64,000 nucleotides of DNA, taken from contig JAREIK010000717.1 in assembly GCA_029783825.1 (NCBI GenBank), positions 38,202 through 102,201 on the forward strand, in the 5' to 3' direction. A program made the translations under genes and the position numbers. Shown here piece by piece: positions 22,029 to 32,946 of this stretch. Below the pieces are notes generated by a model. That model worked only from the letters and a program-made list of their open reading frames with translations. It made no database searches and had not been told where the DNA came from. The stretch comes from Sapria himalayana. Taxonomy: Eukaryota; Streptophyta; Magnoliopsida; Malpighiales; Rafflesiaceae. How positions within the stretch are numbered: the first letter of the stretch is position 1; the number at the start of each line of letters is the position of its first letter.

Positions 22029-22636
22029 TGAGGTTGCTACTTGATGCTTGATGGTTGATGATTGCCAGATTGCGACATGCCGACTGGTACACTTTTGTTA
22101 TAGTTATGCTTTTCTTTATGAGTTATGCTTGATTCTAATTTTTGATTTCGATGTTTTGTACTTATTTTTAATTACTTTGTATTTGGTTTAGTTTGGTCAT
22201 TTGGCACTTGGCTTTTAGAGTGTGACTTTGTTAATTTTGTTAAATAAATTGTGTTTGTTTTATTTTTAATAATTTCATTAAAAATTCTAAAATATAATTC
22301 TAATAAATTATAATCTAATTAAAACATAATTAAAACAAATAACATAAAAAAATTAACGTTATAACTATTCAAATATTTACAATTTAAATATCGTTAAACA
22401 TTATCTAATTTATATTTTATAATTACCAAAATATTCTAAAAAAATAAAAAAAAATTAATTTTTTTTAAACCGCATCGTACAGGCCTGACCAGGTACGACC
22501 TAAAACAGGTAGTGCCAACCAGGCCATACCAAGCCTTGCTTGAATAAACCATGCAGGGCCTAGCATGTCACGGTTAGTGTAGACGTGCCTAGCCTGGCAC
22601 GAGAGCATGGTTGGGCCTACAAAAACCATGCTGGGC

Positions 22637-22990
22637 TAGAGGTGTCAAACGTATCGGGCTGGGCCGGCCCGGCATGAGGTACGGCACGGTTCGGCCGTGC
22701 CTGGGCCGGCCCGACATGTTTTTAAACCGTGCCCGGGTTAAGAATAGCCCGTGCCGTGCCTTGGCACGGCTCGCCAGCACGGGTCCGTCCCGTGCCGGTT
22801 CACCCAAGCACGCGTGGCACTGGCGGCGTGTCACGTGTGGCGTGGAGTGACCCGTCCGGCCAGTTCCCTGCCCCCCCTCCCCCGGTAAAAAGACCGCGGG
22901 TCGGGTCTAATTGGACCCGACCCGCGGTCCCGACTGCCGATACCCGACGGCCATAGATGATAGATCCGATCCGACCAATCCCAACGGTCA
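22637..22990. repeat. GC-rich subterminal repeats, left end of inner hAT
   Basis: Multiple copies of GCCGTGCC / GGCACGGC and GGCCGGCCCG. GC content is strikingly high against an AT-rich surrounding. Subterminal motif arrays of this kind bind hAT transposase. Open frames here on both strands are composition artefacts. Confidence 0.75.
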
Positions 22991-23456
22991 AAAAAAAAAA
23001 TTTCAAACTTCACCGATTTTCAGCCGTTGGATTCGCCTCCAACGGCTAGGGGGCAGAATCCAACGGTCCTCGTGATTCTGCCCCTTAAAAATATTAAAAA
23101 AATTCAAAAAATTAATAAAAAAATATCTTTTTTTATAAAAAAAAACTTTCTTTAGCATATAAAATCTACCCCCCTCCCTATAACATTTATGTTTTTCAAA
23201 AACATAAAATCTCTCAATACTTTCTCTCTCTTACATAAACCGTGCATCTCTCTCTTGGGCCTCGTAATTTTGATTTCGGCTTGGATTTTCGTGAAACTCA
23301 ACTTGAGTTTTGAACATCAGAGCTTCCTGCAGTGCACCTTGCACGTGACTGACCTCATTGCTTTTACCGGGTAATTTATTTTACGTTTTTATTTACTTTC
23401 TCTCTCTAAATCTTCTCTCTCTAGAAAAACTTACGAAAAAATAAAAAACATAAAAA

Positions 23457-25579
23457 ATGACAAATACACATGACACGTATTTAGATTTGGAAAATAAAAA
23501 TGTTAGTGTTACACAGATATCTGCGGCTGCTGAAACTTTGGTTTCTCCTGTCGTCTCAACCCAAAGTTCTAAAAACCAAAAAACTAGGAGGACTTCTGTA
23601 GTTTGAACACATTTTAAAATCATAACACAAGTAAATGTTAGGGGTTAGGAACTTGAAATGGCACAGTGCAAATATTGTATGAGACTTTTAACATGTAGGA
23701 GTACATGTGGGACTGGGCACCTTAAGAGGCATGCCGAAATATGCACCAAAAAACATGGACCCTTAGATCCTAGGCAAACCCAACTTGGCACTACATTTTT
23801 TGAGACTGGATCGAGTTCAGTCTCAAAGTTTACTCCCTTCGTATACTCCAATGAGTTGGGTAGGGACGGCATGGCCAGGCTCATCACATTGATGGGTCTT
23901 CCGATCAGATTTTCGGAAGATCCGAGGATAGTGTGCATCATGCAGACTTATTTTCAGCCATCCTATCGTAGGATTCCTAGGTCCACATCTAGGAGTGACA
24001 TACTAAAGATATATAAGTTAGAAAATAAAAAATAATTAAGGAATTTTTGGCATATAGTGGAGTGGGGTCCGTGACGTCCGATATATGGACATGTCACGAT
24101 GATTCTTCTTATGCATGTCTCACGAGTCATTATGTAGATTCTAACTGGACAATCAATAAAAAAATATTAGGATTCACTGAGATTCTTCATCCTCATGATG
24201 GCCCGACCATTTTTGAGTGTATGATGAAAATATTTAGGGAATATAAAATTCAAAATAAAATTTTTAGTGTCAGTTTCGATAATGCTGCGAATAATGGAGT
24301 AGCGATCAATATGTTTGTTAGGAATATTAGAGAAGCACCATTAGGAGAGATCTTTCATGTCAGATGCATGTGTCATGTGATTAACCTGATAGTTCAAGCG
24401 GGTATGAAGGTGTGTTCCCCCGCGTTGGAAAATATACGCAATGCACTCAAGTATATTCGCACTCCTCGCAGACTACAAGAGTTTGGTAATCTCTGTTTGT
24501 CTGCGAATCTTAAGAAGAAGAAATTCCAATCAGATATGAGACATCGTTGGAATTACACGTACCTGATGTTGGAATCATGTGTTGGATACGAACACGTGAT
24601 ATCCGACTACGTCAATAGTAAGAGTGGCGAACTTATTATTGATGACACTGACTGGGCTTCAAAAATTTCATTTATGAAATTCCTGAAGATATTTTATGAC
24701 ACAACGAACATGTGTTCGTCGGTTTATATGCCCACCACTTGCATTGCACTCCGTTGCATATGCAACATTAGTAGCATGTTTAGGAAGTATCGAGCGGACC
24801 CGACGCTTAGTCATATGGTTGTAGAGATGGAGACCAAGTACCTGAAGTACTGGTCCACCGTTCCATCTCTTTATTGCCTCGCAGCATGCATGGACCCTAG
24901 GGCTAAGGTGGAAGGGGTTGAAAACACCCTGACTTTCATTTCCTCGTGCATGAACCTGGAAGAGACACCCGAAGGGTTCATTTACGAGAAGTTGTCAGAC
25001 CTGTTTACATACTACGATACTAGGTATGGTGGTGGTGGTGGTGAGACTGTGATTACGGACACTGATACCTTGTTCGGAGATGACGATTATTCCATTAACC
25101 TAGCGAGGGGGAAACGTAGGGGTGGACCATCACATAGGAGCGAGCTGTCTCGGTACTTAGATACCGATTACTGCTCAATCCTATCACATTATGATAATAA
25201 GAATCTTGATTTATTACAGTGGTGGAAATCATATGAGTCCCCCTATCCCGTGCTATCTAGGATGGCACGGGATCTACTGACTCCTCCGGTGTCGAGCGTA
25301 ACATCGGAGTCTGCTTTTTTAGTTGCAGTGAACGTGATTTTGGATAGGAGATCGAGATTACGTCCAGATATGGTTGAGGCCTTGGCATGTTTGAAGGATT
25401 GGGAGGAATCGAGATTTAGCATTAGTGATCATGCTGAAGCTGGGACTGTGACAGACACTACAGTCGCATCCACATCCACTACGATGGCGGAGGAGCTGAT
25501 TGCCGATGATGATGATCCATATGATACTGATCTTGATGTTGCGGCTGATGATTCTCATGATATGCCGCTTGACAATTGA
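23457..25579 (+). pseudogene. hAT transposase, nearly complete (inner)
   Basis: About 707 codons from ATG 23,457 (MTNTHDTYLDLENKN) to the TGA ending at 25,579. Three lesions are seen: TGA 23,604-23,606 in place of the BED-finger Trp, TAG 23,646-23,648, and a one-base loss in an A run near 24,027-24,033. BED finger ligands follow (CKYC and GTGHLKRHAEIC). The catalytic core has TSDIW (first Asp), FDNAANN (second Asp), the RCMCHVINLIVQ block, RWNYTYLML, and MDPRAKV. The C-terminal hATC region runs from LLQWWKSYE to RPDMVEALACLKDW with SESAF holding the expected Glu. The tail is strongly acidic (DDDDPYDTDLDVAADDS). The 510-codon downstream part is open. It would excise and insert DNA with 8-bp duplications if functional; here it is probably a recent pseudogene. 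Confidence 0.9.
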
Positions 25580-26029
25580 TGCTCATCTGCTCTTTTTTTT
25601 CGATGTTTTTTTATTTATTTTATTTATACGCTTTGTTTGTACTTTGTACCAAACGTTGTATTGAAACTTATACTTGTTTTGTTCGGACCATTGGTTTCAA
25701 AAGCATGATTTGTAATTTTTCATTTGTGTAGTTTAATTTTTTTTTAATTTTAATTTTTACTAACATAATGTATTTATTTATTTTTTTACGATTTAAATTT
25801 TATTTTAAAAATTAATAACTTTAAATTTTAATATATAATTAATAAATTATAAATATAAAAAAAGCTAAATCTAAATTTAATTTGATAAAAAAAATTTTTC
25901 TAATATTTGTTTGTTTTATTTAATTTTAATTTTTATAATTTTCACAAAAAATTATATTTAATATTTAATACTCTATATGGTTACTTTATCAAAAAATTTA
26001 CAATAATAAAAAAAAATTCTAATCTGCCA

Positions 26030-26367
26030 TGACCATGAGCGGTGAGCCATCTGCCTGTCCGTCAGCCGTCAGCGGTTAGCCCGTGCGGCCTCCCGGACCC
26101 CGATGACCCGGTCCTGCCGCCCGCGTCGCGGCTCCCGCCTACCCGGCCGTGCCGCCTGGCCTGTATGGCCAAGGCGTGTCCGAGCAGGCCCGGCACGGCA
26201 CGGCACAGCCTTGCCCTGCCTACGAGCAGTGCCTACGGGGCGTGCCTATGGGCCGTGCCGTGCCCGCCTATATACAAACCGTGCCGTGCCGGGCACGGCA
26301 CGGTAGCATGACCGTGCTCGTGAAAAACAGGCCGTGTCGGGCCGGGCCGGCCCGTTTGACACCTCTA
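26030..26367. repeat. GC-rich subterminal repeats, right end of inner hAT
   Basis: Dense GCCGTGCC/GGCACGGCACGG and GGCCGGCCCG motifs mirror those at the left end. The overlapping open frames (26,042-26,397) are not genes. Confidence 0.75.
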
Positions 26368-26405
26368 TGCTGGGGCGGTCCAGCACGACCTGTTTGACAC
26401 TTATA

Positions 26406-26519
26406 CTTTAGATTGGGAAAGGTTTCCTTGTTAATCCATCCTTATATCCACTTTAGCTACAGAAAAACTCTATTTAGCTAGGACATTTTTACAAGATATT
26501 TGTGATTTTTGTTTTAGTG
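26406..26519 (-). mobile_element. CACTA terminus, right part of the split end
   Basis: This continues the CACTA end broken at 19,202. It includes TTTAGCTACAG and TTTAGCTAGGACA subterminal motifs and finishes TTTTGTTTTAGTG at 26,519, the reverse complement of CACTAAAACAAAA. The microsatellite array begins at the next base or two. Confidence 0.7.
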
Positions 26520-26520
26520 A

Positions 26521-27130
26521 TCTCTATCTATCTATCTATCTATATATTTGTTTATATCTCTATGTATGTATTTATCTATCTATCTATCTATATATTTGTC
26601 AATCAATCTATCTATCGATCTATCTGAGTCTATCATTCTATCTATAAATTTGTCTATCAAACTATCTATCATTTTATATATCAATCTTTTTATAAATCTG
26701 CATATCTATCTGTCTATCTATCATTCTATAAATATTTATATCTATCTATCAATGTCTCTATCTATCTATCTACTTATCTGTATAAAAATTTGTTTATCTA
26801 TATGTCTATCAATCTGCCTATCAATCTATCAATAAATTTGTCAATCAATCAATCAATCTATCTATCTATCTATCTATCTGGCTTCTATCTGTCTATCTAT
26901 TTGTCTATCTATCTGTCTATCTATCTGTCAATCTTTCTGGTCTATCTATTTGTCTACTTATCTATCAATCTATCTATTTATCTATTATTATGTCTCTCTA
27001 TCTATCAATATTTATATCTATCTATCTACCTATCAATCTATTTGTCTATCTATATATCTATCTATCTATTTGTCTATTTATCTATCAATCTATCTATTTG
27101 TCTCGCTATCTATGTATCACTCTATCTCTC

Positions 27131-27161
<31 letters not shown>

Positions 27162-28713
27162 ATATCTTTGTATTTATCTATCTATATATCTATCTGTCTA
27201 TCGACCTATCTATCTATCTACCAATCTATTTGTCTATCTATATGTCTATCTATCTATCTATCTTTCTTTCTTTATTTCTATATTTCTTTCTATTTGTCTA
27301 TCTATCAATCTCAATATCTATTTGTCTGTCTATCTCTATATTTATTTGTATATTTATCTATCAATCTATGTGTATCTATCTTTCTATCAATATATTTTTC
27401 TATCAACTATCTATCTGCCTATCAATCTGTATATCAATCTATCTATCAATATGTCTATCTATCAATCTATCTAACTATCAATCATTTTTTCTATCTATCT
27501 ATTTATCTATCTATCTATTTATCTATGTATCTGTCAATATATCTATATAGCTATATATCTATCTATCTATATATTTATCAATATATTTGTTTATCTATCT
27601 ATCTATCTAAATAACTAACTAACTATCTATCTATATATCTATCTATTTATCTATTTATCTATCTAGCAATCTATTAGTCTATCTATATGTTGATCTATCT
27701 AGCTCTCTTTCTATGTATCAATTTGTCTATATAAATAGCTATATATCTTTATCTCTATATAGCAATATTTTTATATATCTATCTGTCTATCTATTTCATT
27801 ATCTAATATATATTTATATGTCTATTTATATGTTTGTCTATCTATCTATCTATCTACCTACCTACTTACTTATCTATCTATCTATCTATCTATCCATATA
27901 TCTTTCTGTCTGTCTGTCTGTCTATCTATTTATCTATCTATCTATCTTTCTATATATATATATATATATATATATATCTGACTATCTACCTATCTATTAT
28001 CTATCTCTCTATCAATCTATCTATAAATCTATCAATCTTTATATCAATATTCCTATCATTGTGTCTGTCTATCTATCTATCAAACAATCTATCTATCTTT
28101 CTATCTATATGTCTACCTATCTATATATTAATATGTCTATCTTTCTATTTATCAATCTATCTATCAATCTATCTATCAATCTATCTATCAATCTAACAAT
28201 CACTCAGTGTATCAATCTGTCTATAAATCTATCTATCTATCTTTCTGTCTCTTTATATATATATATATATCTATCTCTCTATCTATCTATCTATTTGTCT
28301 ATTTATGTATCTATTTATATGATTATCTATATGTTTATCTCTTTGTCTATCTATATGTGTATTTATTTGTCTATCTATCTCTCTATCTAATTATCTACCT
28401 AACTATTTATCAATATGTCTATCTATCTGTCTATCATTTTGTTTTTTAATATTTTTATCAATCTACCTATCAATCTACCTATCAATCTATCTATCTATCT
28501 ATCCATCTATCTATCCATCTATTTATCTATTTATATATCTGTATATCTATTTGTATCTATCTATCTTTCTTTCTTTCTATCTATCTATATGTCTATCTAT
28601 TTGTCTATCTATTTGTCTATCTATATATCTATATATCTTTCAATCAATCAATCAATCAATCAATCTAGCTATCTATATATGTAAATATCTTTTGATCTAT
28701 CAATCTATCTATA
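26521..28713. repeat. (TCTA)n tetranucleotide array, 2.2 kb
   Basis: Degenerate TCTA/TCAA/TTTG units cover the whole interval. Long frames reading LSIYLSIYLSI are artefacts. Short (TA)n blocks occur at 27,135-27,165, 27,952-27,977 and 28,254-28,270. It is flanked on both sides by CACTA terminal sequence in opposite orientations. Confidence 0.95.
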
Positions 28714-28715
28714 TG

Positions 28716-29170
28716 GGATTTTCCCATCACTAAAATAGAATAACGACAAATTATTGATGAAAATTATCCCAATCTAAAGTGCTCCTCATATAATATTAAC
28801 GAGAAATATCCCTAGCAAATTTTTTAATGACAGAAATTCCGTAGCTAATTATAATTTTTCCCTTGCTATATTTGATTGTAATTAAGAATAGTAATTAATA
28901 TTTTTCGATTGAAAATGTACAGAAAATTCTCTAGGTAAATTAGCTATGGAAAATTCCCTTCCAATTTTAATTCCAAAGCTATTTTCACAATTTTATTTTT
29001 TACAAAATATTTAATTACATATTTTTAAATTTGTATATTAAATTGAATAAAAACATATACTATAAACATTATTTAAATTAACAAAAAGAAAATGTAGTTA
29101 ATAAACTATTCTGATACAATAGTTACATAGTTAAAACAAAAATATAATATAGGTATATAATTATTTTTAA
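28716..29170 (+). mobile_element. inverted CACTA terminal arm
   Basis: Reverse-complement homologous to 18,900-19,202 plus 26,406-26,500. Landmarks are CCCAATCTAAAGTGCTC, TCCCTAGCAAAT, TTTTCCCTTGCTA and the GTTACATAGTTAAAACA block. It preserves ATCTAAAG (28,772-28,779), the empty target site of the outer hAT. Confidence 0.75.
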
Positions 29171-29184
29171 CTAAAATATCATCC

Positions 29185-29345
29185 TCATCATATGATGCAT
29201 TTGTTATAGGTTCTCATGTGTGGATACTCTGCTGGAACTCTGTGTGGTATCTATCTTGTCAAGGTTACTAACTTTGACTCCATATATGTCATTTCCTATT
29301 GTATTGCATTCTTCATTTTTTCATCTTATCATTCACTTCTTTCAT
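29185..29345 (-). pseudogene. TNPA-like CACTA fragment
   Basis: Matches 39,370-39,545 in the same orientation (CATCCTCAT, GGTTACTAACTTTGACTC, TCATCATTCACTTCTTTCATTTC-type landmarks). It corresponds to the coiled-coil part of the Ptta/TNPA-like protein. Only a short remnant. Confidence 0.5.
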
Positions 29346-29596
29346 TTTCTACATATACATCAATTCAAACTTAAATGAAACGAAGGTTGGAAACTTATTA
29401 ATTTAGAAAAATTATATATCTGACCATCACTTATATAGCATTTACCAATATGCATGAAGAATTCTGATTCAGAGAATTATGTGGTTTTGCAGCACATATA
29501 TAGCATTTACCAATCATTGTGCAAGATTTTATCCATAAAATAAATATAGAATTTCCAACAGACTATTTTAGAACATGGAAGAATTAAAATAATTAC

Positions 29597-29737
29597 CCAA
29601 TAAATATTGGAATCATCACCAAGAGAGAATCCAGTAACAGATTGATGCCCGCTACAAGAGCCATATGGCACATCATGAGAATGAAGCCTATATTTGGTCT
29701 TCTCGTACATCAGCTACAGAACTAACCCGTACATAAT
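29597..29737 (-). pseudogene. captured SDF2 exon (MIR domain)
   Basis: A 47-codon exon bounded by AG (29,738-29,739) and a GT donor (29,595-29,596). It reads IMYGLVL, a stop, then LMYEKTKYRLHSHDVPYGS and SGHQSVTGF, DDSNIYW. This is the first MIR repeat of stromal-cell-derived-factor-2-like proteins, ER-lumen proteins of protein quality control. One in-frame TAG replaces the Lys of the family IKLMHEKT block. Only this exon was found, and it lies between CACTA-derived sequences, so it is read as a captured fragment. It is in opposite orientation to the topoisomerase II fragment nearby. Confidence 0.8.
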
Positions 29738-30069
29738 CTGGATGAAGAAATCAACATTACTCAGATGAAAATCTTTTAGTTTATTTAACTTGCACGATAC
29801 TAGAATCAAACAACATATTTGATACTCATGATGCATTTTAGTTTTGAACAATAAGGATTAGAAAATACTTAAAAAATTCAATTTATATAAAATATAGAGC
29901 TCATGAAATATTTTGGCTACAAGTCTAGCAAGGTTTCTCATTATTGATTCCATCAATTAGGTATATCTTTATGAATTTGCCTGTAGGGTGTGTGGATTCT
30001 ATGTTTCTAACCTCAATTCCTTCTGAAGAAGTGATTGATGTTGATGCAAAGGATGGCGAATCGATGTCT

Positions 30070-30338
30070 AAGTTAAGATACAAAAAAATTGAAAACATCA
30101 AAAAGATTCTTGAGCTGCAATAGCATAAGATGTATGATAGTGTCAAAGCAAAAAATATGGTCATCTCATGATAATGGTAGATCACGAACATGATGGCTCG
30201 CATATTAAAGGTTTAGTGATCAATTTCATTCACTATTACTTGCCATCTTTGCTCAGGGTTCCATCATTCTTAATTGATTTTATCACCCTAATCATGAAGG
30301 CAACACATATAAGTGGAAGAGTTGTACCCTTCTACACC
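30070..30338 (+). pseudogene. captured DNA topoisomerase II fragment (TOPRIM)
   Basis: The reading IENIKKILELQ, then after a stop and one frameshift KYGHLMIMVDHEHDGSHIKG, then INFIHYYLPSLLRVPSFLIDF and SGRVVPFYT. This is the TOPRIM segment of eukaryotic type IIA topoisomerase, where the family has MIMTDQDHDGSHIKGL. The metal-binding DxDxDG motif survives as DHEHDG. The family enzyme passes duplexes through double-strand breaks in the nucleus; this piece covers about 90 of roughly 1,500 residues and has a TAG and a frameshift. It is a fragment carried by transposon DNA. Confidence 0.8.
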
Positions 30339-30841
30339 AGTTGAGTTTATCACATAATACTTTAACCAACTGAAGAGGATGTTCATCATGCACAACTTAA
30401 TGAAAAAGTGAACTGTAACAGCTGCTAAAAAATGTCATCATATCTGCTACAAATATAACAATAGCAATATCTTCAAATATTATCACCTAAAAATGGAAAA
30501 AACTATGGATGCCTTTCCTCATAAACACAAAGTATGATGCATAAGTGCTGGTAGAATTATAGTGATCAAGAGGGTAGCGGCACTTTCTGTCTAAGAAGGG
30601 AGTCAGTAGCAGAAAGGTGGTAATGGTGACACTAATAGTGGTGGCACAGAAAATAACAGCTAACACTAGGGTCTTTGCTGTTATTTTTTGCCAACTCTAT
30701 GATGGGCCAAAACAATATATTCGAACTTTTCAGTTATGTAAACGATAAGTCTACCTAATAAGGACTCATAATTTAACTAAGAAAACTAAAAAGAAGCAGC
30801 ATTCTTCATGCATATTTTTTCCTAGTCATATACATGATCAC
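30339..30841. other. accessory block, no gene recognised
   Basis: Between two captured fragments. A slightly GC-richer part (30,560-30,700) contains GTGGTAATGGTGACACTAAT-type triplet-like sequence but no recognised motif. Confidence 0.3.
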
Positions 30842-31075
30842 CTAACCAACATAACCCCACCAGATATGAAATGCAAACCCCAACATAACAAATCCGAAAC
30901 AAATTATAGCGTGATTTATGCTACACACTAGATACGCATAAAGAAGCAACAAAAAAATACCTCTTGTTCCACTCAATGGCTTGCACTGCATTAACTGGTT
31001 AATCTTATCATCTATGATTCCTTTTTCACTTGAACAGAAATAATCAGAGCTCATCTTCTTCCATGCCTTACATTT
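30842..31075 (-). other. unrecognised exon-like frame
   Basis: Reading KCKAWKKMSSDYFCSSEKG then IIDDKINQLMQCKPLSGTRG, followed by a possible GT donor and an AT-rich intron-like stretch. It looks protein-like but I do not recognise the family. It may be a third captured fragment in the same 1.7 kb accessory block. Confidence 0.3.
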
Positions 31076-31131
31076 GACTCTGATATAATGTTGTGTTTAA
31101 AATATTTATATAAATATTACATATATATATA

Positions 31132-31830
31132 CACTATAAGAAAATCCCATATAACTAAGGATAATTCACTAGCTAAATAGGCATTTTCCATCGCCAACCC
31201 GAACATAGCGATGGATTAACGATGGAACTATTCCCAAATTAAAGTGCTCATCACTAAAATTTAGTGAGGAAAAGTGTCCCTAGTTAATAATTTAGCGATG
31301 GAAAAATCCCTAGCTAAAAAAAATAATTTTCCTAGCTAAATTAGCAAGCTAAATGAGAGTTTCCATCGCTAAACAGATACAATTATGAAAGCATTCCCTA
31401 AATAAAGTGCTCGTTGCTAAATATTAGCGACGGAAAAAGTCCCTAGCAACATAAATTTAGCGACAATAAAAATCCCTTGCTAAAATAACATTATCCCTAA
31501 CTAAATTAGCTAGGAAAAATTCTCATGCTAATTTAGCAAGGGATTTTTCCCTTGCTAATTAAGTAAGGTAATTGTCCCTAGCTATTTTAATTTTAAAACT
31601 ATTTTTAGAATTTGATTTATTTTAAAATTTTTTAATTAAATAATTTAATATTTTTATATAAAATTGAATAAAAATAGAAACTATAAATGATAATTTATAA
31701 TTTAAAAAAATCATTTAATAACTTATTCTAATATAATATTTTATATAATCAAAACAAAAAAAATAACAAAATCTTAATACATCTTATTCATCAATGTATC
31801 TGCCGACAGTGCATACAGTATAATCTATCC
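31132..31830 (+). mobile_element. CACTA terminus of the inverted copy
   Basis: Starts CACTATAAGAAAATCCCAT at 31,132 and is followed by an array of TAGCTAAAT, CCATCGCTAAA, TTTAGCGATGG and CCCTAGCTA subterminal motifs to about 31,590. The inner edge at 31,778-31,830 (AATACATCTTATTCATC, GCACTGTC) matches 18,840-18,900 inverted. This is the 3' end of the element whose genes lie on the minus strand at 39.4-43.5 kb. Confidence 0.8.
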
Positions 31831-32039
31831 ATGCATTGACATTCCTTTCTCTCTATGTTCCTTCGATCACCAACTTTCTACTGCGAAAAAGCTGTTTGAG
31901 TCACGGTGCGTCATGTCTAGTAAAAAATCTCTTCACTTATACAAGATTCGTATGTGGAATAATGTACCATTTCTGTAAGAAATTTAAACCACTCAATCAA
32001 AGCAAAATAAATAAATAAAAAAGCTATGTTTAGATTAAT

Positions 32040-32210
32040 ATATAATACTACAGTATATATGTACATATATACTAGCATTTCACTAGTACATATATTATTG
32101 CAGTATAGGTACATATAAACTATAGTATTATGTGTACATATATACTGAGTACATATATACTCTATATATATGTACATAAAATACTATTGTATTATACGTA
32201 CGTATATACT
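32040..32210. repeat. TATACTATAGTATA minisatellite
   Basis: Same unit type as 14,150-14,335, inside the inverted CACTA copy. Confidence 0.75.
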
Positions 32211-32214
32211 ACAT

Positions 32215-32350
32215 TTGTTGTTATTGCTACTGTTGCTGCTGCCGCTGCTGCTGCCGCTGCTGCTGCCATTGCCACTACCACTACTGCTGCCACGGCTACC
32301 GCCATTGCTGCTGATACCGCCACTACTACCGCTACACTGCCACTGCTGAT
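32215..32350 (+). repeat. GCT/GCC triplet repeat
   Basis: About 45 triplets dominated by GCT, GCC, GCA, ACT and CTG, sharply GC-rich inside an AT-rich element. One frame reads almost only Ala and Thr. It ends at a basic-residue frame with stop, and no surrounding gene was recognised. Confidence 0.85.
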
Positions 32351-32789
32351 AAAAAAGTAGGGCGGGTGATGATGCTCGACTGATGAACTTGAGATTGAGT
32401 GAGTTTTTGAAGAGGCGGCGAGCTGCTTCTCACAAAATATGACTCGATATTCCTCTCGGACCAGAATTACACGACACTACATGAGCATCATCATCATCAT
32501 CATTCTAAGACTTTGTACAATTAGAACCAATTATTCGAGAACCTAGAGCAAAAAAACTTATTTACTCATACGTTTGCTTTGTACCATGTGATAATTGCAT
32601 ATTAATACAATTACTAAGATTTTTAAGATCAACTTCAAGCTTCCTAGCTAGCCAGGACCAGAAATATCATCATCTCACATTTTTAGGAAAAGTCTAAAAA
32701 TAATGGCTTTTATTACCTACATCAGTGAGCAAAGCACGATGATGACCAGACCAGCTTGAGCAATTATATATTTAAAAGTGTGTCTGTGT
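32351..32789. other. CACTA interior, no gene recognised
   Basis: Contains a short (CAT)n run at about 32,486-32,503. No motif seen otherwise. Confidence 0.35.
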
Positions 32790-32946
32790 GTAAATGGGTG
32801 TGTACGTATGACAATATATACATGTCTACAAATAAATATATGTAGCCACTTATGTATATACTCAGTATATACGTATGTATATACTACAGTATAAAAGTAC
32901 GTATATACCAAGTATATACATATGTATATACTACGGTATAAAGTAT
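32790..32946. repeat. minisatellite, left of the Copia insertion
   Basis: TATATAC(T/G)ATAC and GTATATACGTATGTATATAC units, continued at 38,191 on the other side of the Copia element. The last five bases, AGTAT (32,942-32,946), are one copy of the target duplication. Confidence 0.75.

Larger units (their letters stand above)
22637..26367 (+). mobile_element. inner hAT element nested in the outer one
   Basis: The left end TAGAGGTGTCAAACG and the right end (reverse complement of CGTTTGACACCTCTA) match perfectly over 14 bases or more. The 8-bp target duplication is TGCTGGGC (22,629-22,636) versus TGCTGGGG (26,368-26,375). The element is 3.73 kb. It shares with the outer element the coding region, the leader, and a GGCAGAAT-CC...ATTCTGCCCC stem upstream of the gene, so both belong to one family. 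The cleaner ends and the fewer coding lesions point to a younger insertion. Confidence 0.9.
19203..26405 (+). mobile_element. outer hAT element
   Basis: The left end TAGATGTGTCAAA and the right end (reverse complement TATAAGTGTCAAA) match at 11 of 13 bases. The 8-bp target duplication is CTTTGGAT (19,195-19,202) versus CTTTAGAT (26,406-26,413). The paralogous CACTA end at 28,772-28,779 has the single uninterrupted ATCTAAAG, i.e. an empty site. Without the inner insertion the element is about 3.5 kb. It carries GC-richer subterminal regions and a decayed transposase. The 8-bp duplication and the transposase define the hAT superfamily. Confidence 0.85.

Noticed and set aside
22589..23013. Overlapping GC-rich frames on both strands
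   Set aside because: They lie in the subterminal repeats of the hAT element and are not conserved between the two copies.
26042..26397. GC-rich Pro/Arg/Ala frames
   Set aside because: Subterminal repeats at the other hAT end, same reasoning.
26548..28733. Long open frames reading LSIYLSIYLSI on the plus strand
   Set aside because: They are the direct translation of TCTA repeats in all frames; no start context, composition or conservation suggests genes.
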